A stretch of 64,000 nucleotides of DNA from NCBI RefSeq assembly GCF_000143415.4, contig NW_003314262.1:1229960-1293959 (forward strand), read 5' to 3'. Below, in pieces: positions 32,962 through 44,267 of this stretch (position 1 is the stretch's first letter; every line of letters begins with the position of its first letter). The notes under the pieces are model-generated. The model ran no database searches, was not told the origin of the DNA, and saw only the letters and a program-made list of their open reading frames with translations. The position numbers were made by a program, and so were the translations under genes. The DNA comes from Selaginella moellendorffii. Lineage: Eukaryota > Streptophyta > Lycopodiopsida > Selaginellales > Selaginellaceae.

Positions 32962-33314
32962 AGCCGCCAAAACCTAAAATGTGTTAAACCTAAAGTCGCC
33001 CGTTACGTGGTTCCAATTTGGTATCAGAGAGACTAGTTGACTGTTTTAATTTTCTTTAGTTTATTTTCAAACAGATGAACTGCGAGATGGGACGTCAACT
33101 CAAAACATGTTGAAAGATCCAGATTCCTTGCTGGCTACAAGTTGTTGTAAGCTAAACAAATGCTAATCTGTAGGAAGAGTTTTTCTTCCTGGCTAACTAG
33201 AGAACCTGACTGAAACTCTGGAGAACTAATTTACCGATAGAGAGAGTTTGAAGAGCTTGAAAACCTGTAATGTGGGTTTGGAAATTCTTGGTTATTGGTA
33301 GGCTCGTAAAGGCT

Positions 33315-34091
33315 CTAGGTGAACCAGATAACTTTTAGTGTATGAGCTCCACAGATCTCATACACCCTCTGCTCCGACCACGAGTCGGGAGCTGTGGCAC
33401 TTGCTGCTATGCGCTTGGCGACGAGGCTTGACAGGAATGCCTTGGCGTTCTTTTCACCAAGGTGCCCCACACCAACTGGCTTCCACTGCTCAACGTCTGT
33501 GTGACTCTGGAACCACTGCCAAAAAAAGTCGTCGCAGGTGGACATAATCACAACCCCAGTCCGGTCCTGCTTGGTGATGGCTATGAAACATCCCAGGAGG
33601 GTGCCTACATCCTAGTCAGACCACCGCTTCAGCCTGTCAGCTTCATCGATGACAAAAATTGGCCTCCTATGCTGGTTTTCAGCCTCCAGGCTCATAAACT
33701 AACTCATGACAAAGCCCAAGTCCTTCACTGGCTCCGCTTTTAACAGCTCTAGAAAGCTCGATGCATCAAGGTTTACGCCCTTGAACGTCAGCTTCTTGAG
33801 ATCGACACTGACACCTCCGATCGTCTTCAGAAGGGCCGCTGCCACATCTTTGAGCCAAGAAGCCCAAGCTCGCATCTGTCTTGCAATCTGTGCAGCAGCC
33901 AGCTCCGGAGAACTGAAGTCCGCAGCCCTCATGTCCATGTAGAAGAGCGGCAACTGGGCTTTCAGCAGAGGGTTGGCATCCCACATCTTCCTGAGCTGCT
34001 TGAGCAAAGCAGACTTGCCTGAATTGTTGGGGCCTATCACTATAGTGATGCGGTTGAAGACTTCCTCAATATGTGTGAGCAGATCAGTCAT
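33315..34091 (-). pseudogene. Unit R15, two nonsense codons
   Basis: TAG at 33699-33701 (SWFMS Trp) and at 33612-33614 (Gln after WSD). P-loop preceded by EEVFNRITIV. Ends KVIWFT. Confidence 0.75.
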
Positions 34092-34467
34092 CTCTTCGTG
34101 CCTATCAAAGAAGAAATGACTGATCGTCGTCGTTGAGCGACTTCTTCGTCATCATCATTGAGCGACTTCTTCAGCTCCCTCACCGCTTCAGCCACCATAG
34201 CCACCAAACCCTAAAATGTGTTAAACCTAAAGTCGCCCGTTACATGGTTCCAATTTGGTATCAGAGAGACTAGTTGACTGTTTTAATTTTCCTTAGTTTA
34301 TTTTCAAACAGATGAACTGCGAGATGGGATGTCAACTCAAAACATGTTGGAAGATCCAGATTCCTTGCTGGCTACAAGTTGTTGTAAGCTAAATGAATGC
34401 TAATCCATAGGAAGAGTTTTTCTTCCTGGCTAACTAGAGAACCTAACTGAAACTATAGAGAACTAAT

Positions 34468-35403
34468 TTACCGATAGAGAGAGTTTGAAGAGCTTGAAAA
34501 CCTGTAATGTGGTTTTGGAAATTCTTGGTTATTGGTAGGCTTGTAAAGGATCTGGGTGAACCAGATAACCTTTAGTGTATGAGCTCCATAGATCTCATAC
34601 ACCCTCTGCTCCGACCACGAGTCGGGAGCTGTGGCACTTGCTGCTATGCGCTTGGCGACGAGGCTTGACAGGAATGCCTTGGCATTCTTTTCACCAAGGT
34701 GCCCCACACCAACTGGCTGCCACTGCTCAACGTCTGCGTGACTCTGGAACCACTGCCAAAAAAAGTCGTCGCAGGTGGACATAATCACAACCCCAGTCCA
34801 GTCTTGCTTGGTCATGGCTGGGAAACATCCCAGGAGGGTGCCTACATCCTGGTCAGACCACCGCTTCAGCCTGTCAGCTTCATCGATGACAAAAATTGGC
34901 CTCCTATGCTGGTTTTCAGCCGCTAGGCTCATAAACCAACTCATGACAGAGCCCAAGTCCTTCACTGGCTTCGCTTTTAACAGCTCTAGAAAGCTCGATG
35001 CATCAAGGTTTACGCCCTTGAACGTCAGCTTCTTCAGATCGACACTGACACCTCCGATCGTCTTCAAAAGGGCCGCTGCCACATCTTTGAGCCAAAAAGC
35101 CCAAGCTCGCATCTGTCTTGCAATCTGTGCAGCAGCCAGCTCCGGAGAACTGAAGTCCGCAGCCCTCATGTCCATGTAGAAGAGCGGCAACTGGGCTTTC
35201 AGCAGAGGGTTGGCATCCCACATCTTCCTGAGCTGCTTGAGCAGAGCAGACTTGCCTGAATTGTTGGGGCCTATCACTACAGCGATGCGGTTGAAGCCTT
35301 CCTCAATATGTGTGAGCAGATCAGTCATCTCTTCGTGCCTATCAATGAAACCCTCGTCGTCGTTGAGCGACTTCTTCAGCTCCCTCACCGCTTCAGCCGC
35401 CAT
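34468..35403 (-). CDS. Short P-loop ATPase, unit R16, intact reference copy
   Basis: 311 residues from ATG 35403, complete from ancestral N-terminus to the short-form tail. Residues 1-30 helical (AVRELKKSLNDDEGFIDRHE), Walker A near 48 (GPNNSGKS), YMDMRAADFSSPELAAA near 75-90, Walker B FVIDEADRL near 175, sensor strand GVVIMSTCDDFF near 205, GVGHLGEKNAKAFLSS near 230. After VYEIYGAH the protein reads former 3' UTR (about 40 residues, Ser-rich end SSSSNSLYR). The GG-x-P helix and winged-helix end of the family are lost, so it is an isolated nucleotide-binding core. Whether it is made or binds ATP is unknown. Confidence 0.7.
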   Translation of the reverse strand: MAAEAVRELKKSLNDDEGFIDRHEEMTDLLTHIEEGFNRIAVVIGPNNSGKSALLKQLRKMWDANPLLKAQLPLFYMDMRAADFSSPELAAAQIARQMRAWAFWLKDVAAALLKTIGGVSVDLKKLTFKGVNLDASSFLELLKAKPVKDLGSVMSWFMSLAAENQHRRPIFVIDEADRLKRWSDQDVGTLLGCFPAMTKQDWTGVVIMSTCDDFFWQWFQSHADVEQWQPVGVGHLGEKNAKAFLSSLVAKRIAASATAPDSWSEQRVYEIYGAHTLKVIWFTQILYKPTNNQEFPKPHYRFSSSSNSLYR

Positions 35404-35756
35404 AGCCGCCAAACCCTAAAATGTGTTAAACCTAAAGTCGCCCGTTACGTGGTACCAATTTGGTACCAGAGAGACTAGTTGACTGTTTTAATTTTCCTTA
35501 GTTTATTTTCAAACAGATGAACTGCGAGATGGGACGTCAACTCAAAACATGTTGGAAGATCCAGATTCCTTGCTGGCTACAAGTTGTTGTAAGCTAAACA
35601 AATGCTAATCTGTAGGAAAAGTTTTTCTTCCCGGCTAACTAGAGAACCTGACTGAAACTCTGGAGAACTAATTTACCGATAGAGAGAGTTTGAAGAGCTT
35701 GAAAACCTGTAATGTGGGTTTGGAAATTCTTGGTTATTGGTAGGCTCGTAAAGGCT

Positions 35757-36533
35757 CTAGGTGAACCAGATAACCTTTAGTGTATGAGCTCCACAGATCT
35801 CATACACCCTCTGCTCCGACCACGAGTCGGGAGCTGTGGCACTTGCTGCTATGCGCTTGGCAACGAGGCTTGACAGGAATGCCTTGGCGTTCTTTTCACC
35901 AAGGTGCCGCACACCAACTGGCTGCCACTGCTCAACGTCTGCGTGACTCTGGAACCACTGCCAAAAAAAGTCGTCGCAGGTGGACATAATCACAACCCCA
36001 GTCCAGTCTTCCTTGGTCATGGCTAGGAAACATCCCAGGAGTGTGCCTACATCCTGGTCGGACCACCGCTTCAGCCTGTCAGCTTCATCGATGACAAAAA
36101 TTGGCCTCCTATGCTGGTTTTCAGCCGCTAGGCTCATAAACCAACTCATGACAGAGCCCAAGTCCTTCACTGGCTCCGCTTTTAACAGCTCTAGAAAGCT
36201 CGATGCATCAAGGTTTACGCCCTTGAACGTCAGCTTCTTGAGATCGACACTGACACCTCCGATCGTCTTCAGAAGGGCCGCTGCCACATCTTTGAGCCAA
36301 GAAGCCCAAGCTCGCATCTGTCTTGCAATCTGTGCAGCAGCCAGCTCCGGGGAACTGAAGTCCGCAGCCCTCATGTCCATGTAGAAGAGCGGCAACTGGG
36401 CTTTCAGCAGAGGGTTGGCATCCCACATCTTCCTGAGCTGCTTGAGCAGAGCAGACTTGCCTGAATTGTTGGGGCCTATCACTACAGCGATGCAGTTGAA
36501 GCCTTCCTCAATATGTGTGAGCAGATCAGTCAT
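35757..36533 (-). CDS. Short P-loop ATPase, unit R17
   Basis: 258 codons; FLAMTKEDWTG and GVRHLGEKN variants; EEGFNC before an intact Walker A; ends KVIWFT. Confidence 0.65.
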   Translation of the reverse strand: MTDLLTHIEEGFNCIAVVIGPNNSGKSALLKQLRKMWDANPLLKAQLPLFYMDMRAADFSSPELAAAQIARQMRAWASWLKDVAAALLKTIGGVSVDLKKLTFKGVNLDASSFLELLKAEPVKDLGSVMSWFMSLAAENQHRRPIFVIDEADRLKRWSDQDVGTLLGCFLAMTKEDWTGVVIMSTCDDFFWQWFQSHADVEQWQPVGVRHLGEKNAKAFLSSLVAKRIAASATAPDSWSEQRVYEICGAHTLKVIWFT

Positions 36534-36993
36534 CTCTTCGTGCCTATCAAAGAAGAAATGACTGATCGTCGTCGTTGAGCGACTTCTTCGTCATCATCAT
36601 TGAGCGACTTCTTCAGCTCCCTCACCGCTTCAGCCACCATAGCCGCCAAACCCTAAAATGTGTTAAACCTAAAGTCGCCCGTTACGTGGTTCCAATTTGG
36701 TATCAGAGAGACTAGTTGACTGTTTTAATTTTCTTTAGTTTATTTTCAAATAGATGAGCTATGAAATGGGACATCAACTCAAAACATGTTGGAAGATCCA
36801 GATTCCTTGCTGGCTACAAGTTGTTGTAAGCTAAACAAATGCTAATCTGTAGGAAGAGTTTTTCTTCCCGGCTAACTAGAGAACCTGACTGAAACTCTGG
36901 AGAACTAATTTACCGATAGAGAGAGTTTGAAGAGCTTGAAAACCTGTAATGTGGGTTTGGAAATTCTTGGTTATTGGTAGGCTCGTAAAGGCT

Positions 36994-37845
36994 CTAGGTG
37001 AACCAGATAACCTTTAGTGTATGAGCTCCACAGATCTCATACACCCTCTGCTCCGACCACGAGTCGGGAGCTGTGGCACTTGCTGCTATGCGCTTGGCGA
37101 CGAGGCTTGACAGGAATGCCTTGGCGTTCTTTTCACCAAGGTGCCCCACACCAACTGGCTTCCACTGCTCAACGTCTGTGTGACTCTTGAACCACTGCCA
37201 AAAAAAGTCGTCGCAGGTGGACATAATCACAACCCCAGTCCGGTCCTGCTTGGTGATGGCTATGAAACATCCCAGGAGGGTGCCTACATCCTGGTCGGAC
37301 CACCGCTTCAGCCTGTCAGCTTCATCGATGACAAAAATTGGCCTCCTATGCTGGTTTTCAGCCTCCAGGCTCATAAACCAACTCATGACAAAGCCCAAGT
37401 CCTTCACTGGCTCCGCTTTTAACAGCTCTAGAAAGCTCGATGCATCAAGGTTTACGCCCTTGAATGTCAGCTTCTTGAGATCGACACTGACACCTCCGAT
37501 CGTCTTCAGAAGGGCCGCTGCCACATCTTTGAGCCAAGAAGCCCAAGCTCGCATCTGTCTTGCAATCTGTGCAGCAGCCAGCTCCGGAGAACTGAAGTCC
37601 GCAGCCCTCATGTCCATGTAGAAGAGCGGCAACTGGGCTTTCAGCAGAGGGTTGGCATCCCACATCATCCTGAGCTGCTTGAGCAGAGCAAACTTGCCTG
37701 AATTGTTGGGGCCTATCACTACAGTGATGCGGTTGAAGCCTTCCTCAATATGTGTGAGCAGATCAGTCATCTCTTCGTGCCTATCAATGAAACCCTCGTC
37801 GTCGTTGAGCGACTTCTTCAGCTCCCTCACCGCTTCAGCCGCCAT
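36994..37845 (-). CDS. Short P-loop ATPase, unit R18 (original N-terminus)
   Basis: 283 codons from ATG 37845. Walker A is GPNNSGKF, as in R1, so nucleotide binding is doubtful; LRMMWDAN; SLEAEN; WFKSHTD; ends KVIWFT. Confidence 0.65.
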   Translation of the reverse strand: MAAEAVRELKKSLNDDEGFIDRHEEMTDLLTHIEEGFNRITVVIGPNNSGKFALLKQLRMMWDANPLLKAQLPLFYMDMRAADFSSPELAAAQIARQMRAWASWLKDVAAALLKTIGGVSVDLKKLTFKGVNLDASSFLELLKAEPVKDLGFVMSWFMSLEAENQHRRPIFVIDEADRLKRWSDQDVGTLLGCFIAITKQDRTGVVIMSTCDDFFWQWFKSHTDVEQWKPVGVGHLGEKNAKAFLSSLVAKRIAASATAPDSWSEQRVYEICGAHTLKVIWFT

Positions 37846-38114
37846 AGCCGCCAAACCCTAAAATGTGTTAAACCTAAAGTCGCCCGTTACGTGGTACCAA
37901 TTTGGTACCAGAGAGACTAGTTGACTGTTTTAATTTTCCTTAGTTTATTTTCAAACAGATGAACTGCGAGATGGGACGTCAACTCAAAACATGTTGGAAG
38001 ATCCAGATTCCTTGCTGGCTACAAGTTGTTGTAAGCTAAATGAATGCTAATCCGTAGGAAGAGTTTTTCTTCCTGGCTAACTAGAGAACCTAACTGAAAC
38101 TCTGGAGAACTAAT

Positions 38115-39050
38115 TTACCGATAGAGAGAGTTTGAAGAGCTTGAAAACCTGTAATGTGGTTTTGGAAATTCTTGGTTATTGGTAGGCTTGTAAAGGCTCT
38201 GGGTGAACCAGATAACCTTTAGTGTATGAGCTCCATAGATCTCATACACCCTCTGCTCCGACCACGAGTCAGGAGCTGTGGCACTTGCTGCTATGCGCTT
38301 GGCAACAAGGCTTGACAGGAATGCCTTGGCGTTCTTTTCACCAAGGTGCCCCACACCAACTGGCTGCCACTGCTCAACGTCTGCGTGACTCTGGAACCAC
38401 TGCCAAAAAAAGTCGTCGCAGGTGGACATAATCACAACCCCAGTCCAGTCTTGCTTGGTCATGGCTGGGAAACATCCCAGGAGGGTGCCTACATCCTGGT
38501 CGGACCACCGCTTCAGCCTGTCAGCTTCATCGATGACAAAAATTGGCCTCCTATGCTGGTTTTCAGCCGCTAGGCTCATAAACCAACTCATGACAGAGCC
38601 CAAGTCCTTCACTGGCTCCGCTTTTAACAGCTCTAGAAAGCTCGATGCATCAAGGTTTACGCCCTTGAACGTCAGCTTCTTCAGATTGACACTGACACCT
38701 CCGATCGTCTTCAGAAGGGCCGCTGCCACATCTTTGAGCCAAGAAGCCCAAGCTCGCATCTGTCTTGCAATCTGTGCAGCAGCCAGCTCCGGGGAACTGA
38801 AGTCCGCAGCCCTCATGTCCATGTAGAAGAGCGGCAACTGGGCTTTCAGCAGAGGGTAGGCATCCCACATCTTCCTGAGCTGCTTGAGCAGAGCAGACTT
38901 GCCTGAATTGTTGGGGCCTATCACTACAGCGATGCGGTTGAAGCCTTCCTCAATATGTGTGAGCAGATCAGTCATCTCTTCGTGCCTATCAATGAAACCC
39001 TCGTCGTCGTTGAGCGACTTCTTCAGCTCCCTCACCGCTTCAGCCGCCAT
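38115..39050 (-). CDS. Short P-loop ATPase, unit R19, intact
   Basis: 311 codons from ATG 39050; same architecture as R16; MWDAYPLL is its private change. Walker A and B intact, KPTN tail. Confidence 0.7.
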   Translation of the reverse strand: MAAEAVRELKKSLNDDEGFIDRHEEMTDLLTHIEEGFNRIAVVIGPNNSGKSALLKQLRKMWDAYPLLKAQLPLFYMDMRAADFSSPELAAAQIARQMRAWASWLKDVAAALLKTIGGVSVNLKKLTFKGVNLDASSFLELLKAEPVKDLGSVMSWFMSLAAENQHRRPIFVIDEADRLKRWSDQDVGTLLGCFPAMTKQDWTGVVIMSTCDDFFWQWFQSHADVEQWQPVGVGHLGEKNAKAFLSSLVAKRIAASATAPDSWSEQRVYEIYGAHTLKVIWFTQSLYKPTNNQEFPKPHYRFSSSSNSLYR

Positions 39051-39319
39051 AGCCGCCAAACCCTAAAATCTGTTAAACCTAAAGTCGCCCGTTACGTGGT
39101 ACCAATTTGGTACCAGAGAGACTAGTTGACTGTTTTAATTTTCCTTAGTTTATTTTCAAACAGATGAACTGCGAGATGGGACTTCAACTCAAAACATGTT
39201 GGAAGATCCAAATTCCTTGCTGGCTACAAGTTGTTGTAAGCTAAATGAATGCTAATCCGTAGGAAGAGTTTTTCTTCCTGGCTAACTAGAGAACCTAACT
39301 GAAACTCTGGAGAACTAAT

Positions 39320-40180
39320 TTACCGATAGAGAGAGTTTGAAGGGCTTGAAAACCTGTAATGTGGTTTTGGAAATTCTTGGTTATTGGTAGGCTTGTAAAG
39401 GCTCTGGGTGAACCAGATAACCTTTAGTGTATGAGCTCCATAGATCTCATACACCCTCTGCTCCGACCACGAGTCGGGAGCTGTGGCACTTTCTGCTATG
39501 CGATTGGCAACGAGGCTTGACAGGAATGCCTTGGCGTTCTTTTCACCAAGGTGCCCCACACCAACTGGCTGCCACTGCTCAACGTCTGCGTTACTCTGGA
39601 ACCACTGCCAAAAATAGTCGTCGCAGGTGGACATAATCACAACCCCAGTCCAATCTTGCTTGGTCATGGCTGGGAAACATCCCAGGAGGGTGCCTACATC
39701 CTGGTCGGACCACCGCTTCAGCCTGTCAACTTCATCGATGACAAAAATTGGCCTCCTATGCTGGTTTTCAGCCGCTAAGCTCATAAACCAACTCATGACA
39801 GAGCCCAAGTCCTTCACTGGCTCCGCTTTTAACAGCTCTAGAAAGCTCGATGCATCAAGGTTTACGCCCTTGAACGTCAGCTTCTTCAGATTGACACTGA
39901 CACCTCCAATCGTCTTCAGAAGGGCCGCTGCCACATCTTTGAGCCAAGAAGCCCAAGCTCGCATCTGTCTTGCAATCTGTGCAGCAGCCAGCTCCGGGGA
40001 ACTGAAGTCCGCAGCCCTCATGTCCATGTAGAAGAGCGGCAACTGGGCTTTCAGCAGAGGGTTGGCATCCCACATCTTCCTGAGCTGCTTGAGCAGAGCA
40101 GACTTGCCTGAATTGTTGGGGCCTATCACTACAGCGATGCAGTTGAAGCTTTCCTCAATATGTGTGAGCAGATCAGTCAT
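39320..40180 (-). CDS. Short P-loop ATPase, unit R20
   Basis: 286 codons; EESFNC, FVIDEVDRL, CDDYFWQWFQSNADVE; VANRIAESATAP is private; SSPSNSLYR end. Confidence 0.65.
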   Translation of the reverse strand: MTDLLTHIEESFNCIAVVIGPNNSGKSALLKQLRKMWDANPLLKAQLPLFYMDMRAADFSSPELAAAQIARQMRAWASWLKDVAAALLKTIGGVSVNLKKLTFKGVNLDASSFLELLKAEPVKDLGSVMSWFMSLAAENQHRRPIFVIDEVDRLKRWSDQDVGTLLGCFPAMTKQDWTGVVIMSTCDDYFWQWFQSNADVEQWQPVGVGHLGEKNAKAFLSSLVANRIAESATAPDSWSEQRVYEIYGAHTLKVIWFTQSLYKPTNNQEFPKPHYRFSSPSNSLYR

Positions 40181-40556
40181 CTCTTCGTGCCTATCAAAGA
40201 AGAAATGACTGATCGTCGTCGTTGAGCGATTTCTTCGTCATCATCATTGAGCGACTTCTTCAGCTCCCTCACCGCTTCAGCCACCATAGCCGCCAAACCC
40301 TAAAATGTGTTAAACCTAAAGTCGCCCGTTACGTGGTACCAATTTGGTATCAGAGAGACTAGTTGACTATTTTAATTTTCTTTAGTTTATTTTCAAACAG
40401 ATGAGCTGTGAAATGGGACATCAACTCAAAACATGTTGGAAGATCCAGATTCCTTGCTGGCTACAAGTTGTTGTAAGCTAAACAAATGCTAATCTGTAGG
40501 AAGAGTTTTTCTTCCTGGCTAACTAGAGAACCTGACCGAAACTCTGGAGAACTAAT

Positions 40557-41417
40557 TTACCGATAGAGAGAGTTTGAAGAGCTTGAAAACCTGTAATGTG
40601 GGTTTGGAAATTCTTGGTTATTGGTAGGCTCGTAAAGGCTCTGGGTGAACCAGATAACCTTTAGTGTATGAGCTCCACAGATCTCATACACCCTCTGCTC
40701 CGAACACGAGTCGGGAGCTGTGGCACTTGCTGCTATGCGCTTGGCGACGAGGCTTGACAGGAATGCCTTGGCGTTCTTTTCACCAAGGTGCCCCACACCA
40801 ACTGGCTGCCACTGCTCAACGTCTGCGTTACTCTGGAACCACTGCCAAAAAAAGTCGTCGCAGGTGGACATAATCACAACCCCAGTCCAGTCTTGCTTGG
40901 TCATGGCTGGGAAACATCCCAGGAGGGTGCCTACATCCTGGTCGGACCACCGCTTCAGCCTGTCAACTTCATCGATGACAAAAATTGGCCTCCTATGCTG
41001 GTTTTCAGCCGCTAGGCTCATAAACCAACTCATGACAGAGCCCAAGTCCTTCACTGGCTCCGCTTTTAACAGCTCTAGAAAGCTCGATGCATCAAGGTTT
41101 ACGCCCTTGAACGTCAGCTTCTTCAGATTGACACTGACACCTCCGATCGTCTTCAGAAGGGCCGCTGCCACATCTTTGAGCCAAGAAGCCCAAGCTCGCA
41201 TCTGTCTTGCAATCTGTGCAGCAGCCAGCTCCGGGGAACTGAAGTCCGCAGCCCTCATGTCCATGTAGAAGAGCGGCAACTGGGCTTTCAGCAGAGGGTT
41301 GGCATCCCACATCTTCCTGAGCTGCTTGAGCAGAGCAGACTTGCCTGAATTGTTGGGGCCTATCACTACAGCGATGCGGTTGAAGCTTTCCTCAATATGT
41401 GTGAGCAGATCAGTCAT
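40557..41417 (-). CDS. Short P-loop ATPase, unit R21
   Basis: 286 codons; FVIDEVDRL, SNADVE, APDSCSEQ, EPTN tail; Walker A intact. Confidence 0.65.
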   Translation of the reverse strand: MTDLLTHIEESFNRIAVVIGPNNSGKSALLKQLRKMWDANPLLKAQLPLFYMDMRAADFSSPELAAAQIARQMRAWASWLKDVAAALLKTIGGVSVNLKKLTFKGVNLDASSFLELLKAEPVKDLGSVMSWFMSLAAENQHRRPIFVIDEVDRLKRWSDQDVGTLLGCFPAMTKQDWTGVVIMSTCDDFFWQWFQSNADVEQWQPVGVGHLGEKNAKAFLSSLVAKRIAASATAPDSCSEQRVYEICGAHTLKVIWFTQSLYEPTNNQEFPNPHYRFSSSSNSLYR

Positions 41418-41793
41418 CTCTTCGTGCCTATCAAAGAAGAAATGACTGATCGTCGTCGTTGAGCGACTTCTTCGTCATCATCATTGAGCGACTTCTTCAG
41501 CTCCCTCACCGCTTCAGCCGCCATAGCCGCCAAACCCTAAAATGTGTTAAACCTAAAGTCGCCCGTTACGTGGTACCAATTTGGTACCAGAGAGACTAGT
41601 TGACTGTTTTAATTTTCCTTAGTTTATTTTCAAACAGATGAACTGCGAGATGGGACGTCAACTCAAAACATGTTGGAAGATCCAGATTCCTTGCTGGCTA
41701 CAAGTTGTTGTAAGCTAAATGAATGCTAATCTGTAGGAAGAGTTTTTCTTCCTGGCTAACTAGAGAACCTGACTGAAACTCTGGATAACTAAT

Positions 41794-42654
41794 TTACCGA
41801 TAGAGAGAGTTTGAAGAGCTTGAAAACCTGTAATGTGGGTTTGGAAATTCTTGGTTATTGGTAGGCTCGTAAAGGCTCTGGGTGAACCAGATAACCTTTA
41901 GTGTATGAGCTCCACAGATCTCATACACCCTCTGCTCCGAACACGAGTCGGGAGCTGTGGCACTTGCTGCTATGCGCTTGGCGACGAGGCTTGACAGGAA
42001 TGCCTTGGCGTTCTTTTCACCAAGGTGCCCCACACCAACTGGCTGCCACTGCTCAACGTCTGTGTGACTCTGGAACCACTGCCAAAAATAGTCGTCGCAG
42101 GTGGACATAATCACAACCCCAGTCCAGTCTTGCTTGGTCATGGCTGGGAAACATCCCAGGAGGGTGCCTACATCCTGGTCGGACCACCGCTTCAGCCTGT
42201 CAGCTTCATCGATGACAAAAATTGGCCTCCTATGCTGGTTTTCAGCCACTAGGCTCATAAACCAACTCATGACAGAGCCCAAGTCCTTCACTGGCTCCGC
42301 TTTTAACAGCTCTAGAAAGCTCGATGCATCAAGGTTTACGCCCTTGAACGTCAGCTTCTTCAGATTGACACTGACACCTCCAATCGTCTTCAGAAGGGCC
42401 GCTGCCACATCTTTGAGCCAAGAAGCCCAAGCTCGCATCTGTCTTGCAATCTGTGCAGCAGCCAGCTCCGGGGAACTGAAGTCCGCAGCCCTCATGTCCA
42501 TGTAGAAGAGCGGCAACTGGGCTTTCAGCAGAGGGTTGGCATCCCACATCTTCCTGAGCTGCTTGAGCAGAGCAGACTTGCCTGAATTGTTGGGGCCTAT
42601 CACTACAGCGATGCAGTTGAAGCCTTCCTCAATATGTGTGAGCAGATCAGTCAT
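41794..42654 (-). CDS. Short P-loop ATPase, unit R22
   Basis: 286 codons; SLVAEN private, CDDYFWQWFQSHTDVE, APDSCSEQ, EPTN tail; Walker A and B intact. Confidence 0.65.
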   Translation of the reverse strand: MTDLLTHIEEGFNCIAVVIGPNNSGKSALLKQLRKMWDANPLLKAQLPLFYMDMRAADFSSPELAAAQIARQMRAWASWLKDVAAALLKTIGGVSVNLKKLTFKGVNLDASSFLELLKAEPVKDLGSVMSWFMSLVAENQHRRPIFVIDEADRLKRWSDQDVGTLLGCFPAMTKQDWTGVVIMSTCDDYFWQWFQSHTDVEQWQPVGVGHLGEKNAKAFLSSLVAKRIAASATAPDSCSEQRVYEICGAHTLKVIWFTQSLYEPTNNQEFPNPHYRFSSSSNSLYR

Positions 42655-43030
42655 CTCTTCGTGCCTATCAAAGAAGAAATGACTGATCGTCGTCGTTGAG
42701 CGACTTCTTCGTCATCATCATTGAGCGACTTCTTCAGCTCCCTCACCGCTTCAGCCGCCATAGCCGCCAAACCCTAAAATGTGTTAAACCTAAAGTCGCC
42801 CGTTACGTGGTTCCAATTTGGTATCAGAGAGACTAGTTGACTGTTTTAATTTTCCTTAGTTTATTTTCAAACAGATGAGCTGTGAAATGGGACATCAACT
42901 CAAAACATGTTGGAAGATCCAGATTCCTTGCTGGCTACAAGTTGTTGTAAGCTAAATGAATGCTAATCCTTAGGAAGAGTTTTTCTTCCTGGCTAACTAG
43001 AGAACCTAACTGAAACTCTGGAGAACTAAT

Positions 43031-43891
43031 TTACCGATAGAGAGAGTTTGAAGGGCTTGAAAACCTGTAATGTGGTTTTGGAAATTCTTGGTTATTGGTA
43101 GGCTTGTAAAGGCTCTGGGTGAACCAGATAACCTTTAGTGTATGAGCTCCATAGATCTCATACACCCTCTGCTCCGACCACGAGTCGGGAGCTGTGGCAC
43201 TTGCTGCTATGCGCTTGGCGACGAGGCTTGACAGGAATGCCTTGGCGTTCTTTTCACCAAGGTGCCCCACACCAACTGGCTGCCACTGCTCAACGTCTGC
43301 GTTACTCTGGAACCACTGCCAAAAATAGTCGTCGCAGGTGGACATAATCACAACCCCAGTCCAGTCTTGCTTGGTCATGGCTGGGAAACATCCCAGGAGG
43401 GTGCCTACATCCTGGTCGGACCACCGCTTCAGCCTGTCAACTTCATCGATGACAAAAATTGGCCTCCTATGCTAGTTTTCAGCCGCTAAGCTCATAAACC
43501 AACTCATGACAGAGCCCAAGTCCTTCACTGGCTCCGCTTTTAACAGCTCTAGAAAGCTCGATGCATCAAGGTTTACGCCCTTGAACGTCAGCTTCTTCAG
43601 ATTGACACTGACACCTCCAATCGTCTTCAAAAGGGCCGCTGCCACATCTTTGAGCCAAGAAGCCCAAGCTCGCATCTGTCTTGCAATCTGTGCAGCAGCC
43701 AGCTCCGGGGAACTGAAGTCCGCAGCCCTCATGTCCATGTAGAAGAGCGGCAACTGGGCTTTCAGCAGAGGGTTGGCATCCCACATCTTCCTGAGCTGCT
43801 TGAGCAGAGCAGACTTGCCTGAATTGTTGGGGCCTATCACTACAGCGATGCGGTTGAAGCCTTCCTCAATATGTGTGAGCAGATCAGTCAT
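43031..43891 (-). pseudogene. Unit R23, nonsense at AAENQ
   Basis: TAG at 43472-43474 (CAG to TAG) just before Walker B. Otherwise FVIDEVDRL, CDDYFWQWFQSNADVE, KPTN tail, SSPSNSLYR end as in R20. Confidence 0.75.
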
Positions 43892-44267
43892 CTCTTCGTG
43901 CCTATCAAAGAAGAAATGACTGATCGTCGTCGTTGAGCGACTTCTTCGTCATCATCATTGAGCGACTTCTTCAGCTCCCTCACCGCTTCAGCCACCATAG
44001 CCGCCAAACCCTAAAATGTGTTAAACCTAAAGTCGCCCGTTACGTGGTTCCAATTTGGTATCAGAGAGACTAGTTGACTTTTTTTATTTTTTTTAGTTTA
44101 TTTTCAAACAGATGAGCTGTGAAATGGGACATCAACTCAAAACATGTTGGAAGATCCAGATTCCTTGCTGGCTACAAGTTGTTGTAAGCTAAACAAATGC
44201 TCATCTGTAGGAAGAGTTTTTCTTCCTGGCTAACTAGAGAACCTGACTGAAACTCTGGATAACTAAT

